A stretch of DNA of 64,000 nt from CAWEYO01 sp963813315 (GCA_963813315.1 CAWEYO010000020.1:1-64000); one strand, 5' to 3'. Shown: positions 47,841-57,294, counted from the first letter of the stretch. The notes: generated from the sequence alone by a model not told the origin. A program made the numbers and translations.

Positions 47841-48044
47841 TCAGAGGCCGTTCGGCAGAAAATTCTTGATGACCTTCTTGCCGTCCGGCTCAGCCAGAAC
47901 CATCGTGCCGCGGGCATCGCGAATGAACTTGTTGGTGCGCTTGATCATGCCATGGCGCTTGCCTGAGGCCTGCGCCTTGACCTTGCCGGTCGCGGTAATC
48001 TTGAACCGCTTCTTGGCAGCGGATTTGGTCTTCATCTTGGGCAT
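47841..48044 (-). CDS. rpmI: 50S ribosomal protein L35
   Basis: 67 residues, MPKMKTKSAAKKRFKITATG at the start and the KRTNKFIRDARG motif near residue 36. Small basic protein of the large subunit. ATG 48042-48044, preceded by GGAGTAG. First gene of rpmI-rplT. Confidence 0.97.
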   Translation of the reverse strand: MPKMKTKSAAKKRFKITATGKVKAQASGKRHGMIKRTNKFIRDARGTMVLAEPDGKKVIKNFLPNGL

Positions 48045-48327
48045 TTTGCTACTCCGTCTTTGGCGCAGGATCGCGCTTCTTGTCGCTTCGGGCAGACCAG
48101 GCCCGAAAAGCATTGCGAACCGCCACGGCATGCCCTGCCGGACGGTTCTGAACGCGGCCTTATAGCGATGAAGCCTGAAAAGCGCAACCGGGGATTCGTC
48201 GCCCGTCCGCCAAAGGTCAGTAGAGCCGCAGCAGCGGCGCGCCCGAGTGCTCAGATGCTCGATGAAGTCTTCGAACTGACTGCTGGCCCTTGTCGACAAG
48301 GCCTGTGGAGAAATCATGGCGGAAAGC

Positions 48328-48347
48328 AAAAGGCCGCCGAAGCGGCC
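48328..48347 (-). terminator. Rho-independent terminator after infC
   Basis: On the minus strand GGCCGC-TTCG-GCGGCC is followed by TTTT. It lies 25 bp after the infC stop and separates infC from rpmI-rplT. The remaining 48045-48327 is a gene-free leader of rpmI. Confidence 0.85.
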
Positions 48348-48371
48348 CTGAGCCATTCGTCCACGCCCGCG

Positions 48372-48908
48372 TCAGCGGGGCGCGAGAACCATCATCATCT
48401 GCCGTCCTTCGAGCTTCGGTTCGGCTTCCACCTTCGCGATCGGCGCGACCTCCTCCCGGACCTTGTTCAGAAGCTGCATGCCGAGCTCCATATGGGCCAT
48501 TTCGCGGCCACGGAAACGCAGCGTCAGCTTGACCTTGTCCCCCTCCTCGAAAAAGCGGCGGACGGCCCTCATCTTCACCTCATAGTCATGGATGTCGATA
48601 TTGGGCCGCATCTTGATCTCTTTGATCTCGATGATCTTCTGGTTCTTGCGTGCCTCGGCCGCCTTTTTCTGGTTGGCGTATTTCAGCTTGCCAAGATCGA
48701 GGATCTTGGTGACTGGAGGCTCCGCATTGGGAGAGATTTCAACGAGATCGAGGCCCGCCTCTTCGGCGGCGAGCAACGCGTCATTGATGGAAACGACACC
48801 GCGATTGGTTCCGCCTGCATCTATGAGCTGCACCTGGGGAACCCGGATGTCCCGGTTGGAACGCGGGCCTTCTTTGGTCGGCGCCGCGGTTTTGAACGGT
48901 CTGCGAAT
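48372..48908 (-). CDS. infC: Translation initiation factor IF-3
   Basis: 178 residues if read from the ATT at 48906-48908, giving (M)RRPFKTAAPTKEGPRSN as in other alphaproteobacterial IF-3. GGGAGA lies about ten bases upstream, and no ATG or GTG fits the family start. AUU is the well-known discriminated start codon through which E. coli IF-3 represses its own translation; the same control is likely here. The N-domain has RDIRVPQVQLIDAGG, the linker is KKAAEARKNQKIIEIKEI, and the C-domain has RFRGREMAHMELG. Confidence 0.95.
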   Translation of the reverse strand: MRRPFKTAAPTKEGPRSNRDIRVPQVQLIDAGGTNRGVVSINDALLAAEEAGLDLVEISPNAEPPVTKILDLGKLKYANQKKAAEARKNQKIIEIKEIKMRPNIDIHDYEVKMRAVRRFFEEGDKVKLTLRFRGREMAHMELGMQLLNKVREEVAPIAKVEAEPKLEGRQMMMVLAPR

Positions 48909-49116
48909 GGTCGTGGTCTCCCGGCTGTTTCGGTTCGGGGCGATACTGAATGGTTCGATATGCGCTATGTCTACAGGCAACGGCGCTGTCAATACCATAG
49001 CCTTTCGAAAGAATCACGATCAAACCTCGTGGAAGATGTGTTGTGCTTTCGCCGTTCGCACCGCTTCCCGCGACGCGGCAGCCGTGGCAGAAGCAAGCGG
49101 CAGGGAATTGAAAACC

Positions 49117-49893
49117 ATGACAATCGCAAACGTACCGCATTTCCTGGACGTCGCGGGAACGGAAATCGCAGTCCGCCGCCGCAATGGGACGGGGCCCGGA
49201 ATCATGTGGCTTGGCGGCTACCGCTCGGACATGCGCGGCACGAAAGCCGTAGCTCTCGACGAATGGGCCGCGGAGGCGGGCATTTCCATCACGCGACACG
49301 ATTATTCCGGACATGGAGAATCCGGCGGCGCCTTTCGCGACGGGACGATCTCGCGCTGGCTTGACGAGAGCCTCGCGGTGTTCCGTCGGCTCACCGAGGG
49401 CCGCCAAATTCTTGTTGGCTCGTCGATGGGCGCATGGATCGCGCTCCGGATGATCCAGGAACTTCACAAGTCGGGCGAAGGCCGACGGGTTGCCGGCATG
49501 CTGTTGCTGGCGCCCGCGCCGGATTTCACGACAGAACTGATGGAACCGCAGCTCAGCGCCGCCCACAGGCGCGACCTTGCCGTCAAAGGCTACTTCGAGG
49601 AGCCATCGGAATACGCGCCCGAACCCGATCTTTATACGCGCGCGCTGTTTGAAGACGGCAGGTTGAACCTCGTCATGACCGGTCCGATCGACACGCATTG
49701 TCCGGTCCACATCATCCAGGGGATGAAGGATCCCGATGTGCCTCACAGCCATGCCCTGAAACTGGTCAGTTGCCTTCCCTCGGACGATGTGACGCTTTCG
49801 TTGATACCCGATGGCGATCACCGGCTTTCGCGCCCGCAGGACATTGCGATGATACTGCGGGCCGTCGAGGCGCTCGTGCGGCAGGCGGGCTGA
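49117..49893 (+). CDS. Alpha/beta-hydrolase, ABHD10-like
   Basis: 258 residues. Oxyanion segment GIMWLGGYRSDMRG near residue 30, nucleophile elbow ILVGSSMGAWIALRMI near residue 100 (Ser), acid Asp in IQGMKDPDVPHSH and catalytic His in IPDGDHRLSRPQD. These features match the bacterial relatives of the thioesterase ABHD10. Likely a cytosolic thioesterase or esterase. Start at ATG 49117, the first Met of the conserved domain; the open frame extends far upstream over the infC leader and is not coding there. Confidence 0.85.
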   Translation: MTIANVPHFLDVAGTEIAVRRRNGTGPGIMWLGGYRSDMRGTKAVALDEWAAEAGISITRHDYSGHGESGGAFRDGTISRWLDESLAVFRRLTEGRQILVGSSMGAWIALRMIQELHKSGEGRRVAGMLLLAPAPDFTTELMEPQLSAAHRRDLAVKGYFEEPSEYAPEPDLYTRALFEDGRLNLVMTGPIDTHCPVHIIQGMKDPDVPHSHALKLVSCLPSDDVTLSLIPDGDHRLSRPQDIAMILRAVEALVRQAG

Positions 49894-50112
49894 CCTCGGC
49901 AGCGCCTGTCGATCCGGTTTCCGGCTTCGGCTCCACTTTCCGGAGCTTGCGAGGGTTGAAGGTGCCGGCCCCCCGATAGGATCAATAAACCTTAGTCGTT
50001 TCAGCCCTTTGACCGGTTTCCGGGCCTCTCATCTTGAATCGCTACATGCCCGTTACCATCTCGATTCGAAGGCGGCCGCCTCGGCCGTCTACAACTGAAG
50101 GAACGGGAGAAG

Positions 50113-50556
50113 ATGAACACGACTGCACTGATCCGTCCGGCCTGGACGCCGGCGACCATCGCGTTGATGGTGATCGGCTTCATGGTGTTCTGGCCGCTCG
50201 GCCTCGCCATGCTCGCCTACATCATCTGGGGCGACCGGCTAGACGGCTTCAAGCGTGACGTAAATCGCGCCACCGACGGCGTCTTCGCCGGTTGCCGCAG
50301 AGCCTCCTACAAGGCACAGGCCGGCACGGGCAATGTGGCTTTCGACGACTGGCGTGAAGCGGAACTTCAGCGTCTCGACGAAGAGCGCCGCAAGCTCGAC
50401 GAGATGCGCGAGGAATTCGACGCCTACGCCCGCGATTTGCGCCGGGCGAAGGATCAGGAAGAGTTTGATCGCTTCATGGCGAGCCGCTCGAAGTCGACGC
50501 CGGCGACCGCTCCCAAGGGACGCGGTAAGGGATCCGGCTTGCTTGACGAAGCCTAA
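50113..50556 (+). CDS. DUF2852 membrane protein
   Basis: 147 residues. One transmembrane hairpin-like segment (MVIGFMVFWPLGLAMLAYII) is followed by a charged coiled coil (EAELQRLDEERRKLDEMREE). This is the alphaproteobacterial DUF2852 family, of unknown function. Preceded by GGGAGA. The stop is directly followed by a palindromic repeat (50558) and a terminator (50688). Confidence 0.88.
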   Translation: MNTTALIRPAWTPATIALMVIGFMVFWPLGLAMLAYIIWGDRLDGFKRDVNRATDGVFAGCRRASYKAQAGTGNVAFDDWREAELQRLDEERRKLDEMREEFDAYARDLRRAKDQEEFDRFMASRSKSTPATAPKGRGKGSGLLDEA

Positions 50557-50557
50557 T

Positions 50558-50660
50558 GCATGTCGCCCAAAAGTGCGCAGCGGTTTTGGGACAACGACAT
50601 GCACAAAAACAGTAGCCTAAAGCGCGGCGCATGAATCCGTTTCGAAGCAATGCGCTTTAG
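50558..50660. repeat. Composite palindromic repeat, second locus
   Basis: A 45-bp unit (50558-50602), nearly identical to those at 21428 and 21485, is followed by the same hairpin sequence; CTAAAGCGC (50617-50625) pairs with GCGCTTTAG (50652-50660). Similarity to 21428-21588 continues through the spacer, so the mobile unit is the whole composite. Confidence 0.85.
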
Positions 50661-50687
50661 CGCCTGGCAGCGACAGAAAGGATCCGG

Positions 50688-50714
50688 CGGCGCCGCCTCT
50701 GCGGCGCCGTTTTT
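50688..50714 (+). terminator. Rho-independent terminator
   Basis: CGGCGCCGC (50688-50696) and GCGGCGCCG (50701-50709) with a CTCT loop, followed by TTTTT. Ends transcription from the DUF2852 gene. Confidence 0.88.
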
Positions 50715-50870
50715 CATGGATCACCGGGGAGGATCGCCGGGGAGGTTCGACGCGCTGCGGCATGATTGCCCTTGACCACGTGTACCCTTCGCCGAAACCG
50801 CCGCCTGCCTTCGTCGCCTCCCAATTTTCCACCCTCGCCATGGCCGGCGAATCAGTATCTTCTCGACCTC

Positions 50871-51632
50871 ATGCAGCCCTCATTTCTCAAACGCATCCGG
50901 CAACCATCGGCTCCGGTGCCGGTACGGGAGCGCATGTATGATGTTGCCGGACGCTCCTTGCCGCTGCGCATCGTCGAAAACGACCGCGCCCGCCGACTGA
51001 CGCTGCGCATCGACGCCGGCGGACGCGGATTGCGGATCACGGTTCCTCCCGGCATTGCCGCTGGCGAAGTCGACCGCTTTCTCGAACGCCATCAGAGCTG
51101 GCTCGAACAGCGGCTCTCGCTGGTTCCAGAGCGCCCTCAGGTTCGCCCGGGGATCAAAATCCCGCTCCGCGGCTCTCCTCACATGATCCTTCACGAGCCG
51201 GGAACGCGCGGCTCGGTCACACCAGGTCGCACCGAGACTGGACCGACGCTGACCGTCCACGGCCACCGGCTGCATTTGCCGCGCAGAATTGCAGATTTCC
51301 TCAAGCGCGAAGCGAAGAGGGAAATCGAAATGATGGTGGCCAAGCATTGCGGGGTGATTGGCAAGCGCGCCAAGGCGATTCGCTTTCGTGATACGTCGAG
51401 CCGCTGGGGCTCGTGCACGTCGGACGGGACGCTGTCCTTTTCCTGGCGCATCATGATGGCGCCGCCGCCGGTCATCAACTATCTGGTTGCGCATGAGGTT
51501 GCGCATCTAAAGGAGATGAATCACGGGCCGAAATTCTGGAAACTTTGCCACGAGCTTTGCCCGGACACCGACCGCTGCAAAGCGTGGTTGAAGCGCAACG
51601 GCGGCGCACTGCAGGCGATTGCGTTCGAGTGA
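50871..51632 (+). CDS. YgjP-like (DUF45) metallopeptidase
   Basis: 253 residues. The zinc site is in NYLVAHEVAHLKEMNHGPKF, giving H-E-x-x-H and a third His nine residues later, and the family signature RFRDTSSRWGSCTSDGTLSF precedes it. Members are SprT/WSS1-like single-domain metal hydrolases; some act on nucleotides or DNA-protein crosslinks, but the role here is not known. ATG 50871 was chosen as the first Met of the family domain. It lies upstream of dinD and the trp genes on the same strand. Confidence 0.9.
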   Translation: MQPSFLKRIRQPSAPVPVRERMYDVAGRSLPLRIVENDRARRLTLRIDAGGRGLRITVPPGIAAGEVDRFLERHQSWLEQRLSLVPERPQVRPGIKIPLRGSPHMILHEPGTRGSVTPGRTETGPTLTVHGHRLHLPRRIADFLKREAKREIEMMVAKHCGVIGKRAKAIRFRDTSSRWGSCTSDGTLSFSWRIMMAPPPVINYLVAHEVAHLKEMNHGPKFWKLCHELCPDTDRCKAWLKRNGGALQAIAFE

Positions 51633-51708
51633 GCTGGATAGAATTGATTGGAATAGAATTAATTAAACGGTCGCGATAGGCTGCAAGTTTGGGAGTTGAG
51701 GCTCAGAA

Positions 51709-52644
51709 ATGTCTAACGAAGAAGACCGCATCGGGAAATTAGCGCAAATTGCATTAGGTGAAGCCTACAAACCAGCGGCGGTATCAAGTGAAACTATCGA
51801 GGATTTGATTTCGGCCTTTGAGGATGCCGCACAGTGCGATGATGCGGGGAACGAATTTTGGTTTGCGCGTGATCTCCAGCAGCTTCTTGGCTACGCCAAA
51901 TGGGATAATTTTCTTACGGTGGTTCAGCGTGCGCGCGACGCATGCGAAGCGTCCGGCCATGCAACCGCTGATCATTTTGCTGACGTCGGGAAAAAGATCA
52001 GTCTCGGCAAGGGGGCAGAACGGGAAATCGAAGATATCGCCCTTAGCCGTTACGCCAGCTACCTCAGTGCCCAAAATGGAGACGCCCGAAAGCAGGAAGT
52101 GGCTTTTGCGCAAACATATTTTGCGATCCAGACAAGGCGGCAGGAGATTGCAGACCAGCAGGCCGACGAATACGTTCCGCTATCCGAGGACGAACGCAGA
52201 TGCTTGCTCCGTGACGAGATCAAGGAACACAATAAGAATCTCGCCAGCGCGGCAAGAAATGCAGGCGTTCGTGAGGGTGTTGATTTCGCTATATTCCAAA
52301 CTCATGGCTACAAGGGCCTCTATGGTGGTCTGGATGTGCCGGGGATCCGCCGTCACAAGGGTTTAAAATCCGGGCAGCAAATTCTGGACCATATGGGCAG
52401 TACGGAACTTGCTGCTAATTTGTTTCGAGCAACGCAAACTGAGGAAAAGCTGCGTAAGGAAAAGACTAAAGGCAAGGACGCGGCGAATCGAACTCACTAC
52501 GAGGTTGGCGCCAAGGTGCGTCAGACGATCCGCGAGATCGGCGGCGACATGCCCGAAGCTCTGTCGCCTGCCGAAGACATAAGAAAGGTTGAACGGCGCC
52601 TCAAAAGAGGGATTGGCGCTCAGAAGGGTATCCCCGGAAAGTAG
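51709..52644 (+). CDS. dinD: DNA damage-inducible protein D (DinD)
   Basis: 311 residues. The BRO-N-like N-terminal domain reads EFWFARDLQQLLGYAKWDNF, followed by the family's VGKKISLGKGAEREIEDIAL and SRYASYLSAQNGD; the C-terminal part includes DFAIFQTHGYKGLYGG. DinD is an SOS-induced protein in E. coli, reported to modulate RecA filaments. No LexA box (GTTC-N7-GTTC) is seen in the 76-bp AT-rich upstream gap. Base composition is lower in GC than the neighbours, which suggests acquisition. The stop is only 5 bp before trpF. Confidence 0.88.
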   Translation: MSNEEDRIGKLAQIALGEAYKPAAVSSETIEDLISAFEDAAQCDDAGNEFWFARDLQQLLGYAKWDNFLTVVQRARDACEASGHATADHFADVGKKISLGKGAEREIEDIALSRYASYLSAQNGDARKQEVAFAQTYFAIQTRRQEIADQQADEYVPLSEDERRCLLRDEIKEHNKNLASAARNAGVREGVDFAIFQTHGYKGLYGGLDVPGIRRHKGLKSGQQILDHMGSTELAANLFRATQTEEKLRKEKTKGKDAANRTHYEVGAKVRQTIREIGGDMPEALSPAEDIRKVERRLKRGIGAQKGIPGK

Positions 52645-52649
52645 CGCTT

Positions 52650-53309
52650 TTGGCACTCGACATCAAAATCTGCGGCTTGAAGACCGATGCCGCGCTGGCG
52701 GCAGCACTTGCCGGCGGCGCGACGCATGTCGGCTTCATTTTCTTCCCAAAGAGCCCGCGCAACATTGATCTGGCGGAAGCAGGCACGTTGCGGGCAGCAG
52801 CACGCGGCCGCGCCAAGGCGGTCGCGGTGACGGTCGATGCCGGCGATGATGGTCTCGACGCCATTGTCGCAACGATGTCGCCTGATATGCTCCAGCTCCA
52901 CGGCAAAGAAACGCCCGAGCGCGTCGCCGAAGTGAAGGCGCGCTATGGCCTGCCGGTGATGAAGGCGTTCTCCATACGCGAGGCGTCCGACCTGGATGCT
53001 ATCGGCCCCTATCGGGGCATCGCAGACCGGTTCCTTCTCGATGCCAAGCCGCCTGTCGGCTCCGATCTTCCCGGCGGCAACGGCGTGTCGTTCGACTGGC
53101 GGCTTCTCACGGCACTTGACCGCACCGTTGATTACATGCTTTCCGGTGGCCTCAACGCGGCCAATATCAGCGACGCGCTCCGTTTCGCGAATCCGCCTGG
53201 CATCGACATCTCGTCAGGTGTGGAAAGCGCGCCGGGCGTCAAGGATGTGGCGCTGATCGAAAGTTTCTTCCAGGCCGTGCGCGCCGCACGCGGCAACCGC
53301 GCCGCCTGA
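52650..53309 (+). CDS. trpF: Phosphoribosylanthranilate isomerase
   Basis: 219 residues. TIM barrel with the catalytic Cys in IKICGLKTDAAL and Asp in AVTVDAGDDGL, and the phosphate site in SGGLNAANISDAL and DISSGVESAPGVKD. Third step of tryptophan synthesis from anthranilate. Start is TTG 52650, the only start near the family N-terminus. It sits 5 bp after dinD, so its promoter must be upstream of or inside dinD. trpB follows after 28 bp. Confidence 0.95.
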   Translation: MALDIKICGLKTDAALAAALAGGATHVGFIFFPKSPRNIDLAEAGTLRAAARGRAKAVAVTVDAGDDGLDAIVATMSPDMLQLHGKETPERVAEVKARYGLPVMKAFSIREASDLDAIGPYRGIADRFLLDAKPPVGSDLPGGNGVSFDWRLLTALDRTVDYMLSGGLNAANISDALRFANPPGIDISSGVESAPGVKDVALIESFFQAVRAARGNRAA

Positions 53310-53337
53310 CCATTTGTTGAACCGAGGAGATCGGCCC

Positions 53338-54557
53338 ATGAACAAGCCGGCCGAGCCAAACTCTTTTCGCACCGGTCCCGACGAACAGGGCATGTTCGGC
53401 ATCTTTGGCGGGCGCTTCGTTGCCGAAACCTTGATGCCGCTGATCCTCGATCTGGAGAGGCACTGGAACGAGGCGAAGACCGATCCGGAGTTCAGGCAGG
53501 AACTGGATTCTCTTTCGACGTTTTATGCCGGCCGGCCCTCAAAACTCTATTTCGCCGAGGGGCTGACGAGGCATCTCGGCGGCGCGAAGATCTACTTCAA
53601 GCGCGAAGACCTCAATCACACCGGCAGCCACAAGATCAACAACTGCCTCGGGCAGATCCTGCTTGCAAAACGAATGGGCAAGAAGCGCATCATCGCCGAG
53701 ACCGGAGCCGGCCAGCACGGCGTCGCCTCCGCAACGGTGGCCGCTCGCTTCGGCTATCCCTGCGTCGTCTACATGGGCGCGACCGATGTCGAGCGGCAGA
53801 AGCCAAACGTCTTCCGCATGAAGCTTCTTGGCGCAGAAGTCCGGCCGGTCAGCGCCGGACACGGCACACTGAAGGACGCCATGAACGAGGCGCTGCGCGA
53901 CTGGGTGACCAACGTCCACGACACCTACTACCTGATCGGCACGGCCGCCGGCCCGCATCCCTATCCGGAGCTCGTGCGTGATTTCCAGTCGGTCATCGGC
54001 CACGAGGCTCGCGCGCAGATTCTGGAGCAGGAGGGCCGCCTGCCCGACGCCATCGTCGCGGCCGTAGGTGGCGGCTCGAACGCGATCGGCCTGTTCCATC
54101 CCTTCCTTGACGACCGCGGCGTGGAAATCATCGGCGTCGAAGCCGGAGGGCGCGGACTCGACGGCATCGAGCATTGCGCATCGATGAGCGCCGGCCGCCC
54201 AGGCGTGCTGCATGGAAATCGCACCTACCTGCTGCAGAACGAAGACGGGCAGATCCTCGACGGGCACTCCATCTCCGCCGGCCTGGACTATCCCGGCGTC
54301 GGGCCGGAACACAGTTGGCTGCGCGACACCGGCCGCGTGACTACGTGCCGATATTGGACGATGAGGCGCTGGAGGCTTTCCAGCTGACGACGCGGGTGGA
54401 AGGCATCATCCCCGCGCTGGAGTCGGCCCACGCCATCGCGCATGCCGTCAAGATCGCACCGGGCATGGGCAAAGACCAGATCATGATCGTCAACCTCTCC
54501 GGCCGCGGCGACAAGGACGTGCACACGGTGGCGAAGATGCTCGGCATGGAGATTTGA
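53338..54557 (+). CDS. trpB: Tryptophan synthase beta subunit, one frameshift
   Basis: About 406 codons. The PLP lysine is in NHTGSHKINNCLGQILLAKR (Lys of HK) and the phosphate-binding loop is VAAVGGGSNAIGLFHPF. A missing base near 54335 breaks the frame between LRDTGRV and DYVPILDDEALEAFQL; the end ...VAKMLGMEI is intact. Joins indole from TrpA to serine. Start at ATG 53338, preceded by GAGGAGA. The sequence after the break is normal, so a sequencing error is likely. Confidence 0.95.
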
Positions 54558-55174
54558 GGGTCGTCAGACTTGTAATCCATGGCGTCACCGGTGCCTATGG
54601 TCGCCGGTTCGTTCGGGGAGCGCGGTATGGCTGAGTCCATCGATCGCACTTGCCGAGGTTGACGGCAATACCAAGCGCGCTCGAAGCTCGAGGCGCGATG
54701 GTCATTGAGGGATACGCAAGTGCCGAAATCCGAGAGCGCGAAGTCCTAGAAATTATCGCCGATTTGCTAAGGCGCGCACCGCGCGAGGCGCATGCGAGCC
54801 GCTGCCGCTCGAAGCTAGACAAGGTCGTATTCATTTCCCAGAGCCGACGCTTCATTGATCTGCAGCTGGGTGAACGAAGAAACGGCAAACTGGACTAAAT
54901 CGCGCTTCGTCTGGCTGAGATAGAAGCATATGAGATACCTACGATGCGCATAAGTTGTTTCGCGCGACGAGCGATCGACAACGACAGCCAATTCTTACAA
55001 TGGTCGACCGAGATAGCTCGTCACGGACTTGCGTTGTGGGACTCACGAAAAAGAAGATCACAGATTTCGAATTGAACAGGGCTGATGGAATTTATGAGAT
55101 CCGTGCGTATGTGGGATCAGCGATCGAGATCCCCAACGTATCTGGCTGCTGCAAATGATCCTGAAGAGGAACGC
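54558..55174. other. Non-operonic insert between trpB and trpA
   Basis: About 615 bp with no recognised family separates trpB from trpA, which are adjacent in most bacteria. Two short plus-strand frames are possible: 54650-54898 (TTG start; described separately) and 54955-55158. No terminal repeats or transposase were seen. Confidence 0.6.
54650..54898 (+). CDS. Possible small hypothetical protein
   Basis: An 82-codon frame from TTG 54650, containing VIEGYASAEIREREVLEIIA and SKLDKVVFISQSRRFIDLQL. The composition is protein-like, but there is no good ribosome site and no family I know. It lies in the trpB-trpA insert. Confidence 0.3.
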   Translation: MPRLTAIPSALEARGAMVIEGYASAEIREREVLEIIADLLRRAPREAHASRCRSKLDKVVFISQSRRFIDLQLGERRNGKLD

Positions 55175-56015
55175 ATGACCACCCGCATCGACCGCCGCTT
55201 TGAAAAACTGAAGGCCGAGGGCCGTCCGGCGCTGGTCACCTATTTCATGGGCGGCGATCCGGACTACGAAACATCGCTTGCCATCATGAAGGCGCTGCCC
55301 GCCGCCGGCAGCGACATCATCGAACTTGGCATGCCCTTTTCCGATCCCATGGCCGACGGCCCGGCCATCCAGGCGGCCGGCCTGCGCGCCCTGAAGGCGG
55401 GCCAGACGCTCGCAAGGACCTTGCGCATGGCGCGCGCGTTCCGCGCAGGCGACAACGAGACGCCGATCGTCATGATGGGCTACTACAACCCGATCTACAT
55501 CTACGGCGTCGACCGTTTCCTGGCCGATGCCGTCGACGCCGGCATCGACGGCCTGATCGTCGTCGACCTGCCGCCTGAGATGGACGAGGAACTGTGCATC
55601 CCGGCAATCAAGGCCGGCGTCAACTTCATCCGGCTTGCGACGCCGACGACCGACGACAAGCGCCTGCCGAAGGTCCTGCAGAACACATCGGGCTTCGTCT
55701 ACTATGTATCGATGACCGGCATCACCGGCGCCGCCCTGCCGGACACGGCCAAGGTCGCCTCTGCCGTCGCAGCGCATCAAGGCGCATACGGACCTGCCCG
55801 TTTGCGTCGGTTTCGGCGTCAAGACCGCGGAACAGGCAAAGGCGATCGGCGCCTCGGCGGACGGCGTCGTGGTCGGCACGGCGATCGTCAACGCCGTGGC
55901 CAATTGGGCCGGGCTGGGGGACGAGAAGGTTGCCGACCCGGCGGAGGCCGTGGCGACACTTGTCGGCGGCCTTTCGCAGGGCGTGCGCGCTGCACGCCTT
56001 GCTTCGGCCGAATAA
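55175..56015 (+). CDS. trpA: Tryptophan synthase alpha subunit, one frameshift
   Basis: About 280 codons. Catalytic Glu is in DIIELGMPFSDPMADGPAIQ and Asp in IDGLIVVDLPPEMDEE, with YYVSMTGITGA following. An extra base near 55768 breaks the frame between SAVA and RIKAHTDLPVCVGFGVKT; the rest (GVVVGTAIVNAV...) reads normally to the stop at 56013-56015. Produces indole for TrpB. AAGAGGA lies 6 bp before ATG 55175, so it has its own ribosome site after the insert. Confidence 0.94.
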
Positions 56016-56049
56016 GCTTCCATTTATTCCGGACAATCGGAGCCGAAGC

Positions 56050-56972
56050 ATGAACTGGATCACCAATTACGTCCGGCCGAAGATCAATTCGATGCTCGGC
56101 CGTCGCGAAATGCCGGAGAACCTCTGGATCAAGGATCCCGAGACCGGCGAGATGGTCTTCCACAAGGATCTCGAAAGCAATCAGTTCGTCATCCCGTCGT
56201 CCGGCCACCATATGAAGATTTCGGCACGAGAGCGGCTGAAATTCTTCTTCGACGAGGGCACGTTCGAGGTGCTCGAGAACCCGAAGGTACCCGTCGACCC
56301 GCTGAAATTCCGCGACGAAAAGCGCTATACCGACCGGCTGCGGGAGGCCAAGGCAAAGACCGGGCTGGAAGACGCCATCGTCACCGCGCTCGGGTCAGAT
56401 CGAAGAACTTCCGATCGTGGCCACTGTCCAGGATTTCGCTTTCATGGGCGGCTCGCTCGGCATGGCGGCCGGCGAGGCGATCGTCCACGCCTTCGAGACG
56501 GCAATCAGGCTGAAGCGGCCGCTGGTGCTTTTCGCGGCATCAGGCGGCGCGCGCATGCAGGAAGGCATCCTGTCGCTGATGCAGCTTGCCGCGCACGACG
56601 GTCGCTGTCGACCGGCTGAAGGAGGCAGGCCTGCCCTATATCGTCGTGCTGACCAACCCGACCACCGGCGGCGTCACTGCATCCTATGCGATGCTCGGTG
56701 ACGTACACATCGCCGAGCCAGGTGCACTGATCGGATTTGCCGGCCCGCGCGTCATCGAGCAGACCATTCGCGAGAAGCTGCCGGAAGGCTTCCAGCGCGC
56801 CGAGTATCTCATGGAGCATGGCATGGTCGACATGGTCGTGTCGCGCCTGGAGCTGCGCCGAACCATCGCCCGGCTGCTTAAGATTCTGCTGAAAGCGCCC
56901 GATGCCGCCGCAATCGAGCCGGAAATCCTGCCTCCCACGGCGGTATCTGGCGAAATACACTCACAGCCCTGA
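56050..56972 (+). CDS. accD: Acetyl-CoA carboxylase carboxyltransferase beta subunit, two frameshifts
   Basis: About 307 codons. The N-terminus MNWITNYVRPKINSMLGRRE and the crotonase-fold core MGGSLGMAAGEAIVHAFETA, FAASGGARMQEGILSLMQL and NPTTGGVTASYAMLGDVHIA are typical. Extra bases near 56395 and 56586 break the frame; removing them gives ALGQIEELP and MQLPRTTVAVDRL. The four-Cys zinc ribbon of E. coli AccD is absent: the first Cys position reads LWIKDPETGEM. Forms malonyl-CoA with AccA. Essential, so errors are likely. In a trpA-accD-folC operon, as in other Rhizobiales. Confidence 0.94.
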
Positions 56973-57009
56973 GTTGCCGAAGCTACGGCGGCGTCCTGAG
57001 GCCATCCGC

Positions 57010-57281
57010 TTAGAGCAAGATGAGATTAGGTTTGGTCATTCTGCCGGAGGAAATTTGCGACAAGGTCGAGGGGTTCGGCGATGGTCGTACCGGGGTACGG
57101 CCGAGCCGGAGCCCGAAGGATTTGGCGCAAATTAACCCGGCCCTCGGGTTTCCGGCGGCGGGCGCCCACTTTGTCGGCTCGCTCGGCCGATGGAACCCCA
57201 TCGACCGTCGCGACCCTTCGCGTGGATCGCATCGCCGCCCGAGAAACAGAATTGACCATACCCAACCTCATCTTGCTCTAA
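57010..57281. mobile_element. MITE-like element with terminal inverted repeats
   Basis: 272 bp flanked by imperfect inverted repeats of about 34 bp. The left end starts TTAGAGCAAGATGAG, and the right end finishes CTCATCTTGCTCTAA; about 31 of 35 positions pair. No transposase is inside, and the short frames within are not credible. The TTA/TAA at the ends may include a target duplication. It lies between accD and folC, ending 13 bp before the folC start, so it supplies or displaces the folC leader. Probably mobilised by a related full-length IS elsewhere. Confidence 0.8.
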
Positions 57282-57294
57282 AGGTGCCATTTTG

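Noticed and set aside
57010..57281. Short open frames inside the MITE-like element as genes.
   Set aside because: They exist on both strands because of the inverted ends and have no ribosome sites or family features.
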